Of a stretch of DNA of 64,000 nucleotides, positions 49,643 through 62,100 are shown piece by piece. Position 1 is the stretch's first letter. Each line of letters opens with the position of its first letter. The notes beneath the pieces were generated by a model. It was not told the origin of the DNA, ran no database searches, and saw nothing but the letters and a program-made list of their open reading frames with translations. Origin of the DNA: Bittarella massiliensis (ex Durand et al. 2017) (GTDB taxonomy: Bacteria > Bacillota > Clostridia > Oscillospirales > Ruminococcaceae); the NCBI RefSeq assembly GCF_001486165.1, contig NZ_LN908977.1:257269-321268 (forward strand), given 5' to 3'. A program made the position numbers and the translations under genes.

Positions 49643-51813
49643 GCTACGAACAGCTGCGCGAGAAGCTGGCCGCCGGCGACAAGTACGACCTGGCGGTCAT
49701 CGACCGCGCCTATCAACTGGCCTACGATGCCCACGGCGAGCAAAAGCGCCGCTCGGGCGAGCCCTATATCACCCACCCGGTACAGGTGGCCGCCCTCCTC
49801 TGGGAGCTGGGGATGGACACCGACTGCGTGGTGGCGGCGCTGCTGCACGACGTGGTGGAGGACACCCCCACCTCCCTGGACGAGGTCTCCAAGCAGTTTG
49901 GCCCCGACGTGGCGCTGCTGGTGGACGGGGTGACCAAGCTGGGCAAGATCCAGTTCACCACCAAGGAGGACGAGCAGGCCGAAAACATCCGCAAGATGCT
50001 TTTGGCCATGTCCAAAGACATCCGGGTCATCCTCATCAAGCTCTGCGACCGGCTGCACAACATGCGCACCCTGGAGGTGATGCCCGAGCAGCACCGCCGG
50101 GACAAGGCCCTGGAGGTGATGGAGGTCTATGCCCCCATCGCCCACCGGCTGGGCATCAGCTCGGTAAAGGAGGAGCTGGAGGACCTGGCCCTCAAGTACC
50201 TGGACCCCTTCGGCTACTACCAGATCCAGGAGTACCTCAACAGCCGCAAGGTGGATACCGAGGACTTTTTGGAGATCGTCACCGGCCGGATCCGGGAGCG
50301 GCTCAAGGACTACGAGGACGTCATCGAGATCTCCGGCCGGGTCAAGTCGATCTACGGCATCTACCGCAAGGTGTTCATGAGCGGGCGCAGCTTCGACGAG
50401 ATCTACGACATCGTGGCGGTGCGGATCCTCTGTAACACCGTCAACGAGTGCTACAACATCCTGGGGCTGATGCACGACCTGTTCCGCCCCATCCCCAACC
50501 GGTTCAAAGACTACATCTCCACCCCTAAGCCCAACATGTACCAGTCGCTGCACACCACCGTCATCTCCAAGGAAAAGATGCCCTTTGAGATCCAGATCCG
50601 CACCTACGAGATGCACCACACCGCCGAGTACGGCATCGCCGCCCACTGGAAGTACAAGGCCGGGGTGCGGGGGAGCGACAAGCTCGACGAGAAGTTGGCC
50701 TGGGTGCGCCAGCTGCTGGAGGCCCAGAAGGACTCGGAGGACGCCCGGGACATCATCACCAACATCAAGAGCGATCTGACCTTTGAGGAGGTCTACGCCT
50801 TCACCCCCAAGGGGGATGTGAAGAGCCTGCCCAAGGGCTCGACGGTGATCGACTTCGCCTACGCCATCCACTCGGGGGTGGGCAACTCGATGGTGGGGGC
50901 CAAGGTGGACGGGCGGATCGTCTCGCTGGACTACCAGATCCAAAACGGCGAGATCATCGAGATCATCACCACCAAGTCGCCCAACCGCGGCCCCAGCCGC
51001 GACTGGCTGAAGATCGTCCACACCAGCGAGGCCCGCAACAAGATCCGCAACTGGTTCAAAAAGACCCAGCGGGAGGAGAACATCCTCGAGGGCAAGATCG
51101 AGGTGGACCGGGAGTTCAAACGCAACCAGATCGCCGTCAACGACGAGCAGCTCGAACAGCTGCTGATGGGGGTGGGGAAGAAGTACCAGGTGGGCAGCCT
51201 GGACGACTTCTACGCCGCTTTGGGCTACGGCGGCATCAACCTGACCCGGCTGATGCCCCGCATCAAAGAGGCCTACTCCAAAATGGTCAACCCCGCGCCC
51301 CCGCCGGCCCCCCTCACCAAAGAGGAGGTGCCCCTGACCAAGTCCAAACACACCTCCTCGGGCGGGGTGGAGGTCGAGGGGATTGACAACTGCCTGGTGA
51401 AGTTTGCCAAGTGCTGCAATCCCCTGCCGGGGGACAGCATCGTCGGCTTCATCACCCGCGGGTTCGGGGTCTCGGTCCACAAGGCCGACTGCCCCAACGT
51501 GCTGGCGGCCAAGAATTTGGAGGAGAACAGCGAGCGCTGGGTAAAGGTCAAGTGGAGCGCCTCCAGCCGGGACTCCTTCAAGTCCACCCTGCAGCTGGTG
51601 GGGCTGGACCGGCAGGGGCTGTTTGCCGACATCTCCATCGCCCTCTCGGCCATGCGGGTGCCCATCTTTGCCATCAACGCCCGCAGCCTGCAAAACGGCT
51701 TTGCTGACGTGATGATCACCATCGGCATCTCCAACGTGGAACACCTGACGAGCATCATCGCCCGGCTACAGAAGATCCAGGGCGTGGAGAGCGTGCAGAG
51801 AAGCAGCCAATAG
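49633..51813 (+). CDS. relA: Bifunctional (p)ppGpp synthetase/hydrolase (Rel/SpoT)
   Basis: A 726-aa RSH protein. HD hydrolase domain (about 45-150; THPVQVAALLWELG, LLHDVVEDT, LCDRLHNMRTL), synthetase domain (about 240-350; RVKSIYGIYRK, YQSLHTTV), TGS domain (VYAFTPKGDVKSLPKGSTVIDFAYAIHS), zinc-finger-like CCNPLPGDSIVGFITRGFGVSVHKADC and a C-terminal ACT domain (LQLVGLDRQGLFADIS). Both catalytic sites look intact, as in the long Rel of Firmicutes. The ATG at 49633 overlaps the recJ end. Confidence 0.95.
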   Translation: MYLSYEQLREKLAAGDKYDLAVIDRAYQLAYDAHGEQKRRSGEPYITHPVQVAALLWELGMDTDCVVAALLHDVVEDTPTSLDEVSKQFGPDVALLVDGVTKLGKIQFTTKEDEQAENIRKMLLAMSKDIRVILIKLCDRLHNMRTLEVMPEQHRRDKALEVMEVYAPIAHRLGISSVKEELEDLALKYLDPFGYYQIQEYLNSRKVDTEDFLEIVTGRIRERLKDYEDVIEISGRVKSIYGIYRKVFMSGRSFDEIYDIVAVRILCNTVNECYNILGLMHDLFRPIPNRFKDYISTPKPNMYQSLHTTVISKEKMPFEIQIRTYEMHHTAEYGIAAHWKYKAGVRGSDKLDEKLAWVRQLLEAQKDSEDARDIITNIKSDLTFEEVYAFTPKGDVKSLPKGSTVIDFAYAIHSGVGNSMVGAKVDGRIVSLDYQIQNGEIIEIITTKSPNRGPSRDWLKIVHTSEARNKIRNWFKKTQREENILEGKIEVDREFKRNQIAVNDEQLEQLLMGVGKKYQVGSLDDFYAALGYGGINLTRLMPRIKEAYSKMVNPAPPPAPLTKEEVPLTKSKHTSSGGVEVEGIDNCLVKFAKCCNPLPGDSIVGFITRGFGVSVHKADCPNVLAAKNLEENSERWVKVKWSASSRDSFKSTLQLVGLDRQGLFADISIALSAMRVPIFAINARSLQNGFADVMITIGISNVEHLTSIIARLQKIQGVESVQRSSQ

Positions 51814-51821
51814 ATCCCCGG

Positions 51822-51850
51822 TGGACGATGGCCCGGCGGGGTGGTATACT
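51822..51850 (+). promoter_or_regulatory. Candidate promoter of the dtd operon
   Basis: TGGACG (51822-51827), 17-bp spacer, TATACT (51845-51850) with an extended TG. Lies directly after the relA stop. Confidence 0.5.
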
Positions 51851-51909
51851 TGTGAAAAATCGGCGGGCGGGCCATCCGCCGCCGGGAAGAAGAGAGAGGA
51901 GCGAGCGCG

Positions 51910-52368
51910 GTGAAAGCGGTATTGCAGCGGGTCACCTCGGCCGGGGTGGCCATCGACGGCGGGCCCCGGCAGGGCATCGGCCCCGGCCTGGTGGTCCTGT
52001 TCGGGGTGGAGGAGGGCGACCGGGAAGAGTACGTGGACGCCTTTGTGCAGAAGATCGTCCACCTGCGCATCTTCTCCGACGAGGCGGGGAAGCTCAACCT
52101 CTCCCTGCTGGACCAGGGGTATTCGGTGCTGGCGGTGCCCAACTTCACCCTCTGCGCCAACTGCAAAAAGGGGCGGCGCCCCTCCTTTGAGCGCTCGGCC
52201 CGCCCCGATTTCGCCTCCGCCTGCTTCGACGCGCTGGCGGCGGGGCTGCGGGCAGCCGGGGCGGCGGAGGTGGTCTGCGGCCGGTTCGGCGCCGACATGG
52301 CGGTGGACCTGGTCAACGACGGGCCGGTGACCCTGATTTTGGACTCGGCGGAGATCGTCAAACAGTGA
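51910..52368 (+). CDS. dtd: D-aminoacyl-tRNA deacylase
   Basis: A 152-aa DTD-family protein that hydrolyses D-aminoacyl-tRNAs and mis-charged glycyl-tRNA. MKAVLQRVTSAGVAIDG at the N-terminus and GADMAVDLVNDGPVTLIL near the end (the Gly-cisPro motif region) are typical. One deviation: the normally near-invariant SQFTL motif reads PNFTL here. Start GTG 51910 with AGGAG. It heads a compact run with the MBL hydrolase, hemZ and a nucleoside kinase. Confidence 0.92.
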   Translation: MKAVLQRVTSAGVAIDGGPRQGIGPGLVVLFGVEEGDREEYVDAFVQKIVHLRIFSDEAGKLNLSLLDQGYSVLAVPNFTLCANCKKGRRPSFERSARPDFASACFDALAAGLRAAGAAEVVCGRFGADMAVDLVNDGPVTLILDSAEIVKQ

Positions 52369-52402
52369 GAGGGCGGGGCTGCCCCGCGAAAGGAAGGAAC
52401 AC

Positions 52403-53020
52403 ATGGAAATTGGGATGATGACCCTGGGTGCCCTGGGCACCAACTGCTACCTGGTGTACGGCGAGAAGAAGACCGGCATCCTCATCGACCCGGCGGACAG
52501 CGGCGACACCATCATTCAGTGCATCAAAGCCGAGGGGGTGGATGTGAAGTACATCGTCCTCACCCACGGGCACTTCGACCACATCGGGGCCCTGCGGCAG
52601 GTGAAGGAGTTCACCGGCGCGCAGATCGCCATCCACGAGAAGGACGCCTACCGCCTGCCCCGGGCCGACCGGGAGGCCGCCCTCTTCGGCATGCCCTGCG
52701 AGGCCCAGCCCCGGGCCGACGTGCTGCTGCACGACGGGGACGGGCTCAAGGTGGACGACCTGCTCTTCCGGGTGCTCTTCACCCCGGGCCACACCGAGGG
52801 GAGCATCTGCCTGCTGGGGGGGAAGGCCCTCTTCACCGGGGACACCCTCTTCTGCGGCAACGTGGGGCGGACCGACCTGCCCGGCGGCAGCCTGCCCTGG
52901 CTGGAGACTTCCCTGGCCCGGCTGGCCGCACTGGAGGGCAACTACGCCGTCTACCCCGGCCACGGGGACGTGACCAACCTGGACGCGGAGCGGCGGCAGA
53001 ACCCCGCCTTTATGGCGTAG
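52403..53020 (+). CDS. MBL-fold hydrolase, glyoxalase II-like
   Basis: A 205-aa metallo-beta-lactamase-fold hydrolase. The binuclear metal site is complete: LTHGHFDHIGAL (HxHxDH), FTPGHTEGSICLL, LFTGDTLFCGNVGRTD and YPGHGD near the end. It lacks the C-terminal domain of true glyoxalase II. It is the small cytosolic form often next to dtd and relA in Firmicutes. Substrate unknown. ATG 52403 behind GAAAGGAAGG. Confidence 0.88.
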   Translation: MEIGMMTLGALGTNCYLVYGEKKTGILIDPADSGDTIIQCIKAEGVDVKYIVLTHGHFDHIGALRQVKEFTGAQIAIHEKDAYRLPRADREAALFGMPCEAQPRADVLLHDGDGLKVDDLLFRVLFTPGHTEGSICLLGGKALFTGDTLFCGNVGRTDLPGGSLPWLETSLARLAALEGNYAVYPGHGDVTNLDAERRQNPAFMA

Positions 53021-53030
53021 GGGCGGAGCG

Positions 53031-54533
53031 ATGAAGGTATTGGTATTGGGCCACCGCCTGCAGTACGAGGTGCAGAACCTGGTGGGTCTGTTCTTCCCCG
53101 GCGAGCGGGTGGAGACGGCCTTTGAAAAACAGCCCGACTGGCAGGTGCTGACCTACCTGCGGGAGGGGAGGGGCGCCACCCGGCTGCTGGTCCTCTGCCG
53201 GCTGGGGGAGGGCGGCGAGACCCTGCGGGCCCACTGCGCGGTGGCGCCGGGGGAACCGGGCCACAAACAGCGCTGCGAGATGGCCTTTGGCGAGCTGCTC
53301 TACCGCCTCTTCTCCCAGGTGACCGGTTACCGCCCCAAGTGGGGGGTGCTCACCGGGGTGCGGCCGGTGAAGAACATCCGCCGCCGGCTGGACGGGGGGA
53401 TGGACGAGGCGGGTCTGCGCCGCCTCTTCTGCGGGGAGTACCGCGTCAGCGAACAGAAGTTCGACCTGGCCCTGCAGACCGCCCGGGTGCAGGAGCGGGC
53501 CCTGGCCCCCCTCCCCCCGGCGGGGCCGCGGGATGTGAGCCTCTACATCTCCATCCCCTTCTGCCCCAGCCGCTGCCTCTACTGCTCCTTTGTCTCCCAC
53601 TCGGTGGAGAAGACGCATAAACTGGTGGAGCCCTATCTGGAGCTGCTGCTGCAGGAGATCAGCGCCACCTTCGCCCTGGTGGAGCGGCTGGGGCTGCGGC
53701 TGCGCACCGCCTACATCGGCGGGGGGACCCCCACCATCCTCACCGCCGGGCAGATGGACCGGCTGCTGGGGCACCTCTTCTCCCTGGTGAAAACCCCGCT
53801 GGAGGAGTTCACCGTCGAAGCCGGGCGGCCGGACACCATCGACCGAGAGAAGCTGCGGGTGATGCGGCAGTACCCGGTGAGCCGGATCAACATCAACCCC
53901 CAGACCCTGAACGACGCGGTGCTGGAGAGGATCGGCCGCCGCCACACCGCCGCCCAGACGGTGGAGAGCTTCTACCAGGCCCGGGAAGCGGGCTTTGCAA
54001 ACATCAACATGGATTTGATTGCCGGGCTCCCGGGGGACAGTTACAAGGGCTTTGTCTCCACCCTGGACCGGGTGGTGGCGCTGGACCCGGAGAATGTGAC
54101 GGTGCACACCCTCTCGGTCAAGCGGGCGGCCGATTTGAAGAGCACCGCGATGGTGCGCTACGCGGCGGCTGACGCCCCGGTGGAGCGGATGGTGGATTAC
54201 GCCGCCGCCACCCTGGGGGCGGCCGGGTACGACCCCTACTACCTCTACCGGCAGAAAAACACCCTCGCCAACCTGGAAAACGTGGGCTATGCCAAGCCGG
54301 GGTCCGAGGGGCTTTACAACATCTACATGATGGAGGAGCTGCACACCATCCTCGGCTGCGGTGCCGGATCGGTGACCAAGCTGGTGGGCCGGGGCACCCG
54401 CCCCATCGAGCGCAGTTTCAACTACAAGTACCCGCAGGAGTACATCCGCCAGTTTGCCACTGTGTTGGAGCGCAAGGGGAGTTTGGAGGAATTTTATGGC
54501 TGTCTTTCAGAAGCGGAACATCCCGCTGTATGA
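53031..54533 (+). CDS. hemZ: HemZ-type radical SAM coproporphyrinogen dehydrogenase
   Basis: A 500-aa oxygen-independent coproporphyrinogen III oxidase-like enzyme. The N-terminal about 165 residues are HemZ-specific (VTGYRPKWGVLTGVRPVKNIRR). The radical SAM cluster motif is IPFCPSRCLYCSF (CxxxCxxC), followed by TAYIGGGTPTIL and INMDLIAGLPGD. It would catalyse a late step of haem synthesis, or act in a partial pathway; other hem genes are not visible, although katA needs haem. ATG 53031, 11 bp after the hydrolase. Confidence 0.92.
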   Translation: MKVLVLGHRLQYEVQNLVGLFFPGERVETAFEKQPDWQVLTYLREGRGATRLLVLCRLGEGGETLRAHCAVAPGEPGHKQRCEMAFGELLYRLFSQVTGYRPKWGVLTGVRPVKNIRRRLDGGMDEAGLRRLFCGEYRVSEQKFDLALQTARVQERALAPLPPAGPRDVSLYISIPFCPSRCLYCSFVSHSVEKTHKLVEPYLELLLQEISATFALVERLGLRLRTAYIGGGTPTILTAGQMDRLLGHLFSLVKTPLEEFTVEAGRPDTIDREKLRVMRQYPVSRININPQTLNDAVLERIGRRHTAAQTVESFYQAREAGFANINMDLIAGLPGDSYKGFVSTLDRVVALDPENVTVHTLSVKRAADLKSTAMVRYAAADAPVERMVDYAAATLGAAGYDPYYLYRQKNTLANLENVGYAKPGSEGLYNIYMMEELHTILGCGAGSVTKLVGRGTRPIERSFNYKYPQEYIRQFATVLERKGSLEEFYGCLSEAEHPAV

Positions 54534-55416
54534 GATAAACTTCCGGGCCAAGGAGCCAACGGCGTTTATCGCCGCCTGCGACCACCGCTACGAGAGTGCC
54601 CTGGCCGCCATCGTGGGCGACGCGCTGGAGACCCTGGGGCAGAAAAACGTCTTTATGCTGGCGGGGCCCTCGGCCTCGGGCAAGACCACCACCGCCCACA
54701 AGCTGGCCGCCGCCTTTGGCCGGCGCTCGGTGGAGGCGCGGGTCATCTCCCTGGACGACTTCTACCGGGGGCGGGGCTTCTGCCCCAAGCGGGAGGACGG
54801 AACCGAGGACTACGAGACGGTCCACTCCCTGGACCTGGACTGCTTTACCGCCTGCATGGAGAAGCTGCTGGCTGAGGGGGAGGCGGAGTTCCCCATCTTT
54901 GACTTTCAGGTCAAGCAGCGCGCCGGGGAGACCCGGCACATCTCCCTGGGGAAGGACCAGGCCCTGATCATCGAGGGGATCCACGGGCTCAACCCCCTGC
55001 TGACCCGGGGGATCGAGGGGCGGGTGAAGCGGGTCTACGCCACCGCCATGGACCGGTTTGTGGGGGACGACGTGGTGCTCAAGACCAACGACCTGCGCTT
55101 TTGCCGCCGCATCGTCCGCGACTGCCGGCACCGCAACATCTCCGGCGCCGAGACGGTGGACATCTGGCCCTACGTCTGCGACGGGGAGTTCATCTACATC
55201 AAGCCCTACCGGTCCGAGTGCGACTACTACGTCAACACCGCCTTCGGCTACGAGCCGGGCATCTACGCCGGCTACCTGCGGGCGATTTTGGAGGGGATGG
55301 GGGACATCCCCCAGACCGGCAAGGTGGGGCACATCCTGCGCAAATTGCAGCGGTTTGTCCCCATCGACCCGGCGCTGGTGTCCAAAGACGCCATGGTGCA
55401 GGAGTTTATCGGGTAA
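54496..55416 (+). CDS. Uridine kinase-like nucleoside kinase
   Basis: A 306-aa P-loop kinase of the uridine kinase/PRK type: Walker A GPSASGKTTTAHKL at about 56-69, LDDFYRG, and the lid/Walker B region LIIEGIHGLNPLL. Nucleosides are the probable substrates. In many Firmicutes the family follows the hemZ region. ATG 54496 has TTTGGAGG at 8 nt and lies 38 bp inside the hemZ 3' end. Confidence 0.85.
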   Translation: MAVFQKRNIPLYEINFRAKEPTAFIAACDHRYESALAAIVGDALETLGQKNVFMLAGPSASGKTTTAHKLAAAFGRRSVEARVISLDDFYRGRGFCPKREDGTEDYETVHSLDLDCFTACMEKLLAEGEAEFPIFDFQVKQRAGETRHISLGKDQALIIEGIHGLNPLLTRGIEGRVKRVYATAMDRFVGDDVVLKTNDLRFCRRIVRDCRHRNISGAETVDIWPYVCDGEFIYIKPYRSECDYYVNTAFGYEPGIYAGYLRAILEGMGDIPQTGKVGHILRKLQRFVPIDPALVSKDAMVQEFIG

Positions 55417-55705
55417 AATCGGGGTGCGAAGGGGACTCGCCATCCCCCTCACAAGCATCCCTCTTGCAGCCTCCGCTCTGCCGCGAGGGCTGCAAGAGGG
55501 GTCCCGCCGGCGGCGGATGTCCGCCTGCGGGACGGATGGGAGGGGACTGCGCCCTCTCCCGCCCCCCCTGGCCCCCCTCTGTCTCCCCCCGCGGGGGAGA
55601 ACGGGGACGAGAGCTGGAGAAAAAATAGAGTGTTTGAAACCAGGTTGACTGGTTTAAACTGATACGCCCGCACATTTTGAAAGACGCGACAGGAGGTTTG
55701 CGACC
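55417..55705. other. GC-rich gap with inverted repeats
   Basis: About 290 bp. A perfect 13-bp inverted repeat CCCTCTTGCAGCC (55459-55471) with 55488-55500 lacks a U-tract. A second pair (TTGAAACCAG / CTGGTTTAAA, about 55634-55658) lies in the AT-rich stretch that probably holds the promoter of the zinc-ribbon gene. No gene seen. Confidence 0.5.
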
Positions 55706-56110
55706 ATGGGATTTTGGGACGATTTTGCCGACACCACCAAACAGGTATTTGACTACACCGGCAACAAGGCCGACGAGTTGGTGCAGAAGGGGAAGCTCAA
55801 GTACCGCATCGAAAAGCTCAGCTACCAGCTGCGCCAGCAGCAGCGGAAGCTGGGGGCCCTGGTCTACGGGCTGAAGAAGGCCGGCAAGGAGAATGCCCCC
55901 CTGCTGGACGAGTGCATGGGGCAGATCGACGCCCTGGTGGACCAGCTGCGGGAGGCCCGCAGCCAGTACGACAGCGTGGGCGGCAGCAAGAAGATCTACT
56001 GCCCCCGCTGCGGCTTTGAAAACGCCGACTACGCCCTCTACTGCATCTCCTGCGGGCAGAAACTGCAGGAGGACGAGGGCGAGAAGGAACCCCAGCCCCC
56101 CGAGGAGTAA
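55706..56110 (+). CDS. Zinc-ribbon protein of unknown function
   Basis: A 134-aa soluble protein. A helical coiled-coil region (about 25-90; YRIEKLSYQLRQQQRKLGALVYGLKK) is followed by a CPRCGFENADYALYCISCGQKL double-CxxC zinc ribbon and an acidic tail. Similar small proteins are widespread in Clostridia without known role. ATG 55706 with AGGAGG. It precedes glnN by 52 bp. Confidence 0.75.
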   Translation: MGFWDDFADTTKQVFDYTGNKADELVQKGKLKYRIEKLSYQLRQQQRKLGALVYGLKKAGKENAPLLDECMGQIDALVDQLREARSQYDSVGGSKKIYCPRCGFENADYALYCISCGQKLQEDEGEKEPQPPEE

Positions 56111-56162
56111 GGCGGCGGGCAGAAGAGAGAAGAAGAGAGAAGACAGGGAGAGAGGTACCTTT

Positions 56163-58281
<2,119 letters not shown>

Positions 58282-58283
<2 letters not shown>

Positions 58284-58673
58284 CAGGCGCGCTCCGCGCG
58301 GCTGTTTGACAGTCGATTTGCCGCAGCATAGCTGCGGCATTTTGCATTCGCAAAACCGTCGCCTGTCCGGCCTGGGGGCGACAGGCGCGCTTTGCGCGAC
58401 TGTTTGACATCCGATTTGCCAGGGCGCTGCCCTGGCATTTTGCCTTCGCAAAACCGTTGTCTGTCCGGCCTGGGGGCGACAGGCGCGCTTCGCGCGGCTG
58501 TTTGACATCCGATTTGCCGCAGCACCGCTGCGGCATTTTGCGTTCGCAAAACCATCGTCTGTCCGGTCTGGGAGTGACAGACGCGCTTTGCGTGACTGTC
58601 TGACATCCAACTTGCCAGGGCGCTGCCCTGGCATTTTGCATTCGCAAAACCATCGTCTGTCTGGCAGCTGACT
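58282..58673. repeat. Four-copy 98-bp tandem repeat with conserved stems
   Basis: Units begin at 58282, 58380, 58478 and 58576 (exact 98-bp period). Each has a stem GCCGCAGC/GCTGCGGC (copies 1 and 3) or GCCAGGGC/GCCCTGGC (copies 2 and 4), a TTTTGC-N4-GCAAAA hairpin and a CGYCTGTC/GACAGRCG pair across the unit border, with paired substitutions that keep the stems. The period is not a multiple of 3, so the long open frame across it is not a repetitive protein. The first hairpin is placed to end glnN transcription. Confidence 0.85.
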
Positions 58674-59023
58674 TGGGGAAAGGAACAGAGGGTTGTGCAA
58701 AATTGCCGTCTGTCCAGCACAGGGAAGGTGGGCGGAAGGATTTCGCAAAACCGCCCTCTCCCCGGCGCGGGGTGAAGGGGAACAAAAGCCGCACGGCATT
58801 GCGCGTCCGCTCGGCAGAAAAAGGGGAGGTGAGCGCTGCTTGGCCGGGGATGGGGCGGCAGATAGAGGTGCTGTGCGAGATGATGACTGCCTGCCTGGGG
58901 GTACCTCCCTTTGCCTCACAGCGGGCAAAACGCCTTTCCGAAGACGGTTCCCGCCCGACGGACAGATGGACACATCTTTCCCTTTTAGTGCCGGCGGCGG
59001 GCAACAACATGGCAAAATAGGGG
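58674..59023. other. Intergenic region before the EndoQ-UvrD gene
   Basis: About 350 bp, GC-rich. No gene supported. Two near-identical motifs (GGCAAAATAGGGGA at 59011 and GGTAAAATAGGGGA at 59085) lie on either side of a terminator. Confidence 0.5.
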
Positions 59024-59053
59024 AGAGGGCCGGAGGGATCCCGGCCCTCTTTT
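59024..59053 (+). terminator. Intrinsic terminator
   Basis: A 10-bp stem (59024-59033 with 59041-59050), 7-nt loop, T4. It stands just before the promoter of the EndoQ-UvrD gene. Confidence 0.65.
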
Positions 59054-59063
59054 CGTTTGCCCC

Positions 59064-59092
59064 TTTTCCGAGGGCACAAAAAGGGGTAAAAT
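59064..59092 (+). promoter_or_regulatory. Candidate promoter of the EndoQ-UvrD gene
   Basis: TTTTCC (59064-59069), 17-bp spacer, TAAAAT (59087-59092), about 28 bp before the ATG. Confidence 0.45.
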
Positions 59093-59120
59093 AGGGGAAA
59101 AAGACGAGAGAAGGGGCTTT

Positions 59121-62100
59121 ATGTATATCGCCGACCTGCACATCCACTCCAAGTACTCCCGCGCCACCAGCGCCGACTGCGACGCCCCCCACCTGGACCT
59201 CTGGGCCCGGCGCAAGGGGATCGGCCTGGTGGGGACCGGGGACTTCACCCACCCGGTCTGGCGGGCATCTCTAAAGGAGTGTCTGGAGCCGGCCGAGGAG
59301 GGGCTTTACACCCTCAAGGCGGAATACCGCCTGCCCGACGACACCGCCGGGGTGCGGGAGCCGCCGCGGTTTGTGCTGTCGGGGGAGATCAGCTCCATCT
59401 ACAAGCAGGGGGGCAAGACCCGCAAGGTGCACAACTGCATCCTGCTGCCCAGCTTGGAGGCGGCCGAAGAACTGGCCCAGAAGTTGGAGGCCATCGGCAA
59501 CGTCCACTCCGACGGGCGGCCGATTTTGGGCCTCTCCAGCCACGACCTGCTAGAAATCACCCTTGCGGTCTGCCCGGAGGCGGTTTTTGTCCCCGCCCAT
59601 ATCTGGACACCCCACTTCTCCCTCTTCGGGGCCTTTTCGGGCTTTGACACCCTGGAGGAGTGCTTTGGCGAGCTCACCCCCCACATCCATGCGGTGGAGA
59701 CGGGCCTCTCCTCCGACCCGCCCATGAACTGGCGGGTCTCGGCCCTGGATGGGCTGCAGCTGATCTCCAATTCCGACGCCCACTCCCCCCAGAAGCTAGG
59801 GCGGGAGGGCACCTTGATAGAAGGCCCCCTCTCCTTCGCGGGGATGGCCCGCGCCATCCAGACCGGCGAGGGGCTGGCGGGAACGCTGGAATTTTTCCCG
59901 GAGGAGGGGAAGTACCACCTGGACGGGCACCGAAACTGCGGCCTTTGCCTCTCGCCGGAGGAGACCATCGCCCTGGGCGGGGTCTGCCCGGTCTGCGGCA
60001 AGAAGATCACCATCGGGGTGGAGCACCGGGTGGAGGAGCTGGCCGACCGGCCCCGGGGCGCGGCCCGGCAGGGGGCCAAGCCCTTCGAGAGCGTCTGCCC
60101 CCTGCCCGAGGTGATTGCCGCCAGTGTCGGCGCATCGGCGGCGGGGAAGCGGGTGCAGGCCCAGTACATGGAGATGTTGGCGGAGCTGGGCCCCGAGTTC
60201 GCCATCCTGCGGGAGGTGCCCCTCTCGCAGATCGGGCTGGCTGCCGGCCCCTGTGTGGAGGAGGGGATCCGCCGCCTGCGGGCGGGAGAGGTGGAGCGCG
60301 TCCCCGGCTTTGACGGCCAGTTCGGAACAATCACCCTCCTCTCCCCCTCGGAGATCGAGGTGCTCAGCGGCCAGGTCTCCCTCTTTGGCGCGTCCCGGCC
60401 GGGGAGCCGCAAGAGGGCAGCGACCGGGGGGGCAAAGCGGCCCTCCAGACCCCAGAAGGGAGACGGGACGGCAGCCGCCGCACCGCTGGTGCAGGAGGGC
60501 CCGGCCCTCAACGAGCAGCAGCGTCAGGCGGTGGAAGCGGGAGAGAAAACGGTGGCGGTGATTGCCGGGCCGGGGACCGGCAAGACCGGCACCCTGGTGG
60601 CCCGCATCGCCCACCTGATCGAAAAGAAGGGGGTGCGCCCCACCGAGATCACCGCCGTCACCTTTACCAACCAGGCGGCGGCCGAGCTGCGGGCCCGGTT
60701 GGAGGGGCGTCTGGGGGGCAAACGGGCCCTGCGGGGGCTGACGGTGGGGACCTTCCACGCCATCTGCCGGGAGCTGTTGGGGGGCGCCGCCCTCATCGGC
60801 GAGGGGGAGGCGTTGGCCCTGTGCGCCCAGATCGCCGGGGAGATGGGACTGAAGATCGCCCCCCGCAAGGTGCTGGAAGGGATCTCCCGCATCAAGGGGG
60901 GAAGCGACCCTGCCAGCGCGGGGGTGCCCCTCTCCCTCTTCGAGGAGTACGGCCGCCGGCTGCAATCGGCCGGTCTGCGGGACTTTGATGACCTGCTGCT
61001 GGACGCCCTGGCGCTGGACACCGCCGGCAAGCGGTGCTTTCACCACCTGCTGGTGGACGAGTTCCAGGACGTGAGCGATTTGGAGTACCGGCTGGTGGCC
61101 AAGTGGAGCCAGGGAGGACGGCTCTTTGTCATCGGCGACCCGGACCAGTCGATCTACGGCTTTCGGGGGGCCGAGGGGCGCTGCTTTGAGCGGCTGCGGG
61201 CGGAGTGCCCGGTCCTGCGGGAGATCGCCCTGGTGAAAAACTACCGCTCCACCCCCCAGGTGCTGGGTTGCGCCCTCCCCCTGATCGCCCACAACCCGGG
61301 CGGCCCGCGGCGGTTGGAGGCCACACGCCCCGACGGGCCGGCGGTGCGGCTGCTGCGGGCGGGGAGCGAGTTTTCCCAGGGGATCGCCCTGGCCAAAGAG
61401 ATTGGGCGGATGACCGGGGGGATGGACATGCTCGCCGCCGGGACCCGGGGAAGGGAGCCGGAGCGGCTGCGCGCCTTTTCGGAGATGGCGGTCCTCTGCC
61501 GCACCCACCGCCAGCTGGAGACGGTGGAGGAGTGCCTCCGCCACGACGGCATCCCCTGCGTGATTGCGGGGCGGGAGGACTTTTTGCAGGACGAGCGGGT
61601 GCGGGGAGCGCTGGGCTTCTTTCGCTCCCTGCTGGAACCGGGAGACGCCCTCTCGGCCGCAGCGGGGCTGCAGTTGGGCTTTGGCTGCCCGGCCGACCTG
61701 ACGGCGGCCGTCGCCGCCCAGCTGGGGGAGACGGAAGCCTGGGACCTGCCCGCTTTGAGGGCCTCCTTCGGCGGTCAGAGCTGGGTCGACTGCTGGCTGG
61801 CGGCCGCCGAGGAGCTGCTGCCCCGGGCGGCCAAGGAGAAGCCCCGCAAGCTGCTGGAGCGGTGGGTCGCCCTCTGCCCGGGCGGAGGGGAGAAGGCGGT
61901 GGAGCGGCTGTTGGCAATGGCCGTCTTCTCCCCCACCATGCCCGCTTTTTTGGAGACCCTCCTCCTTGGAAGGGAGGGGGACTTGAAGCGGGCCTCGGGG
62001 CGGGAATACGCCTCGGGCGCGGTCTCCCTGATGACCCTGCACGGGGCCAAGGGGCTGGAGTTCCCGGTGGTCTTTCTGGCCGGGTTCAAAGACCGCTCCA

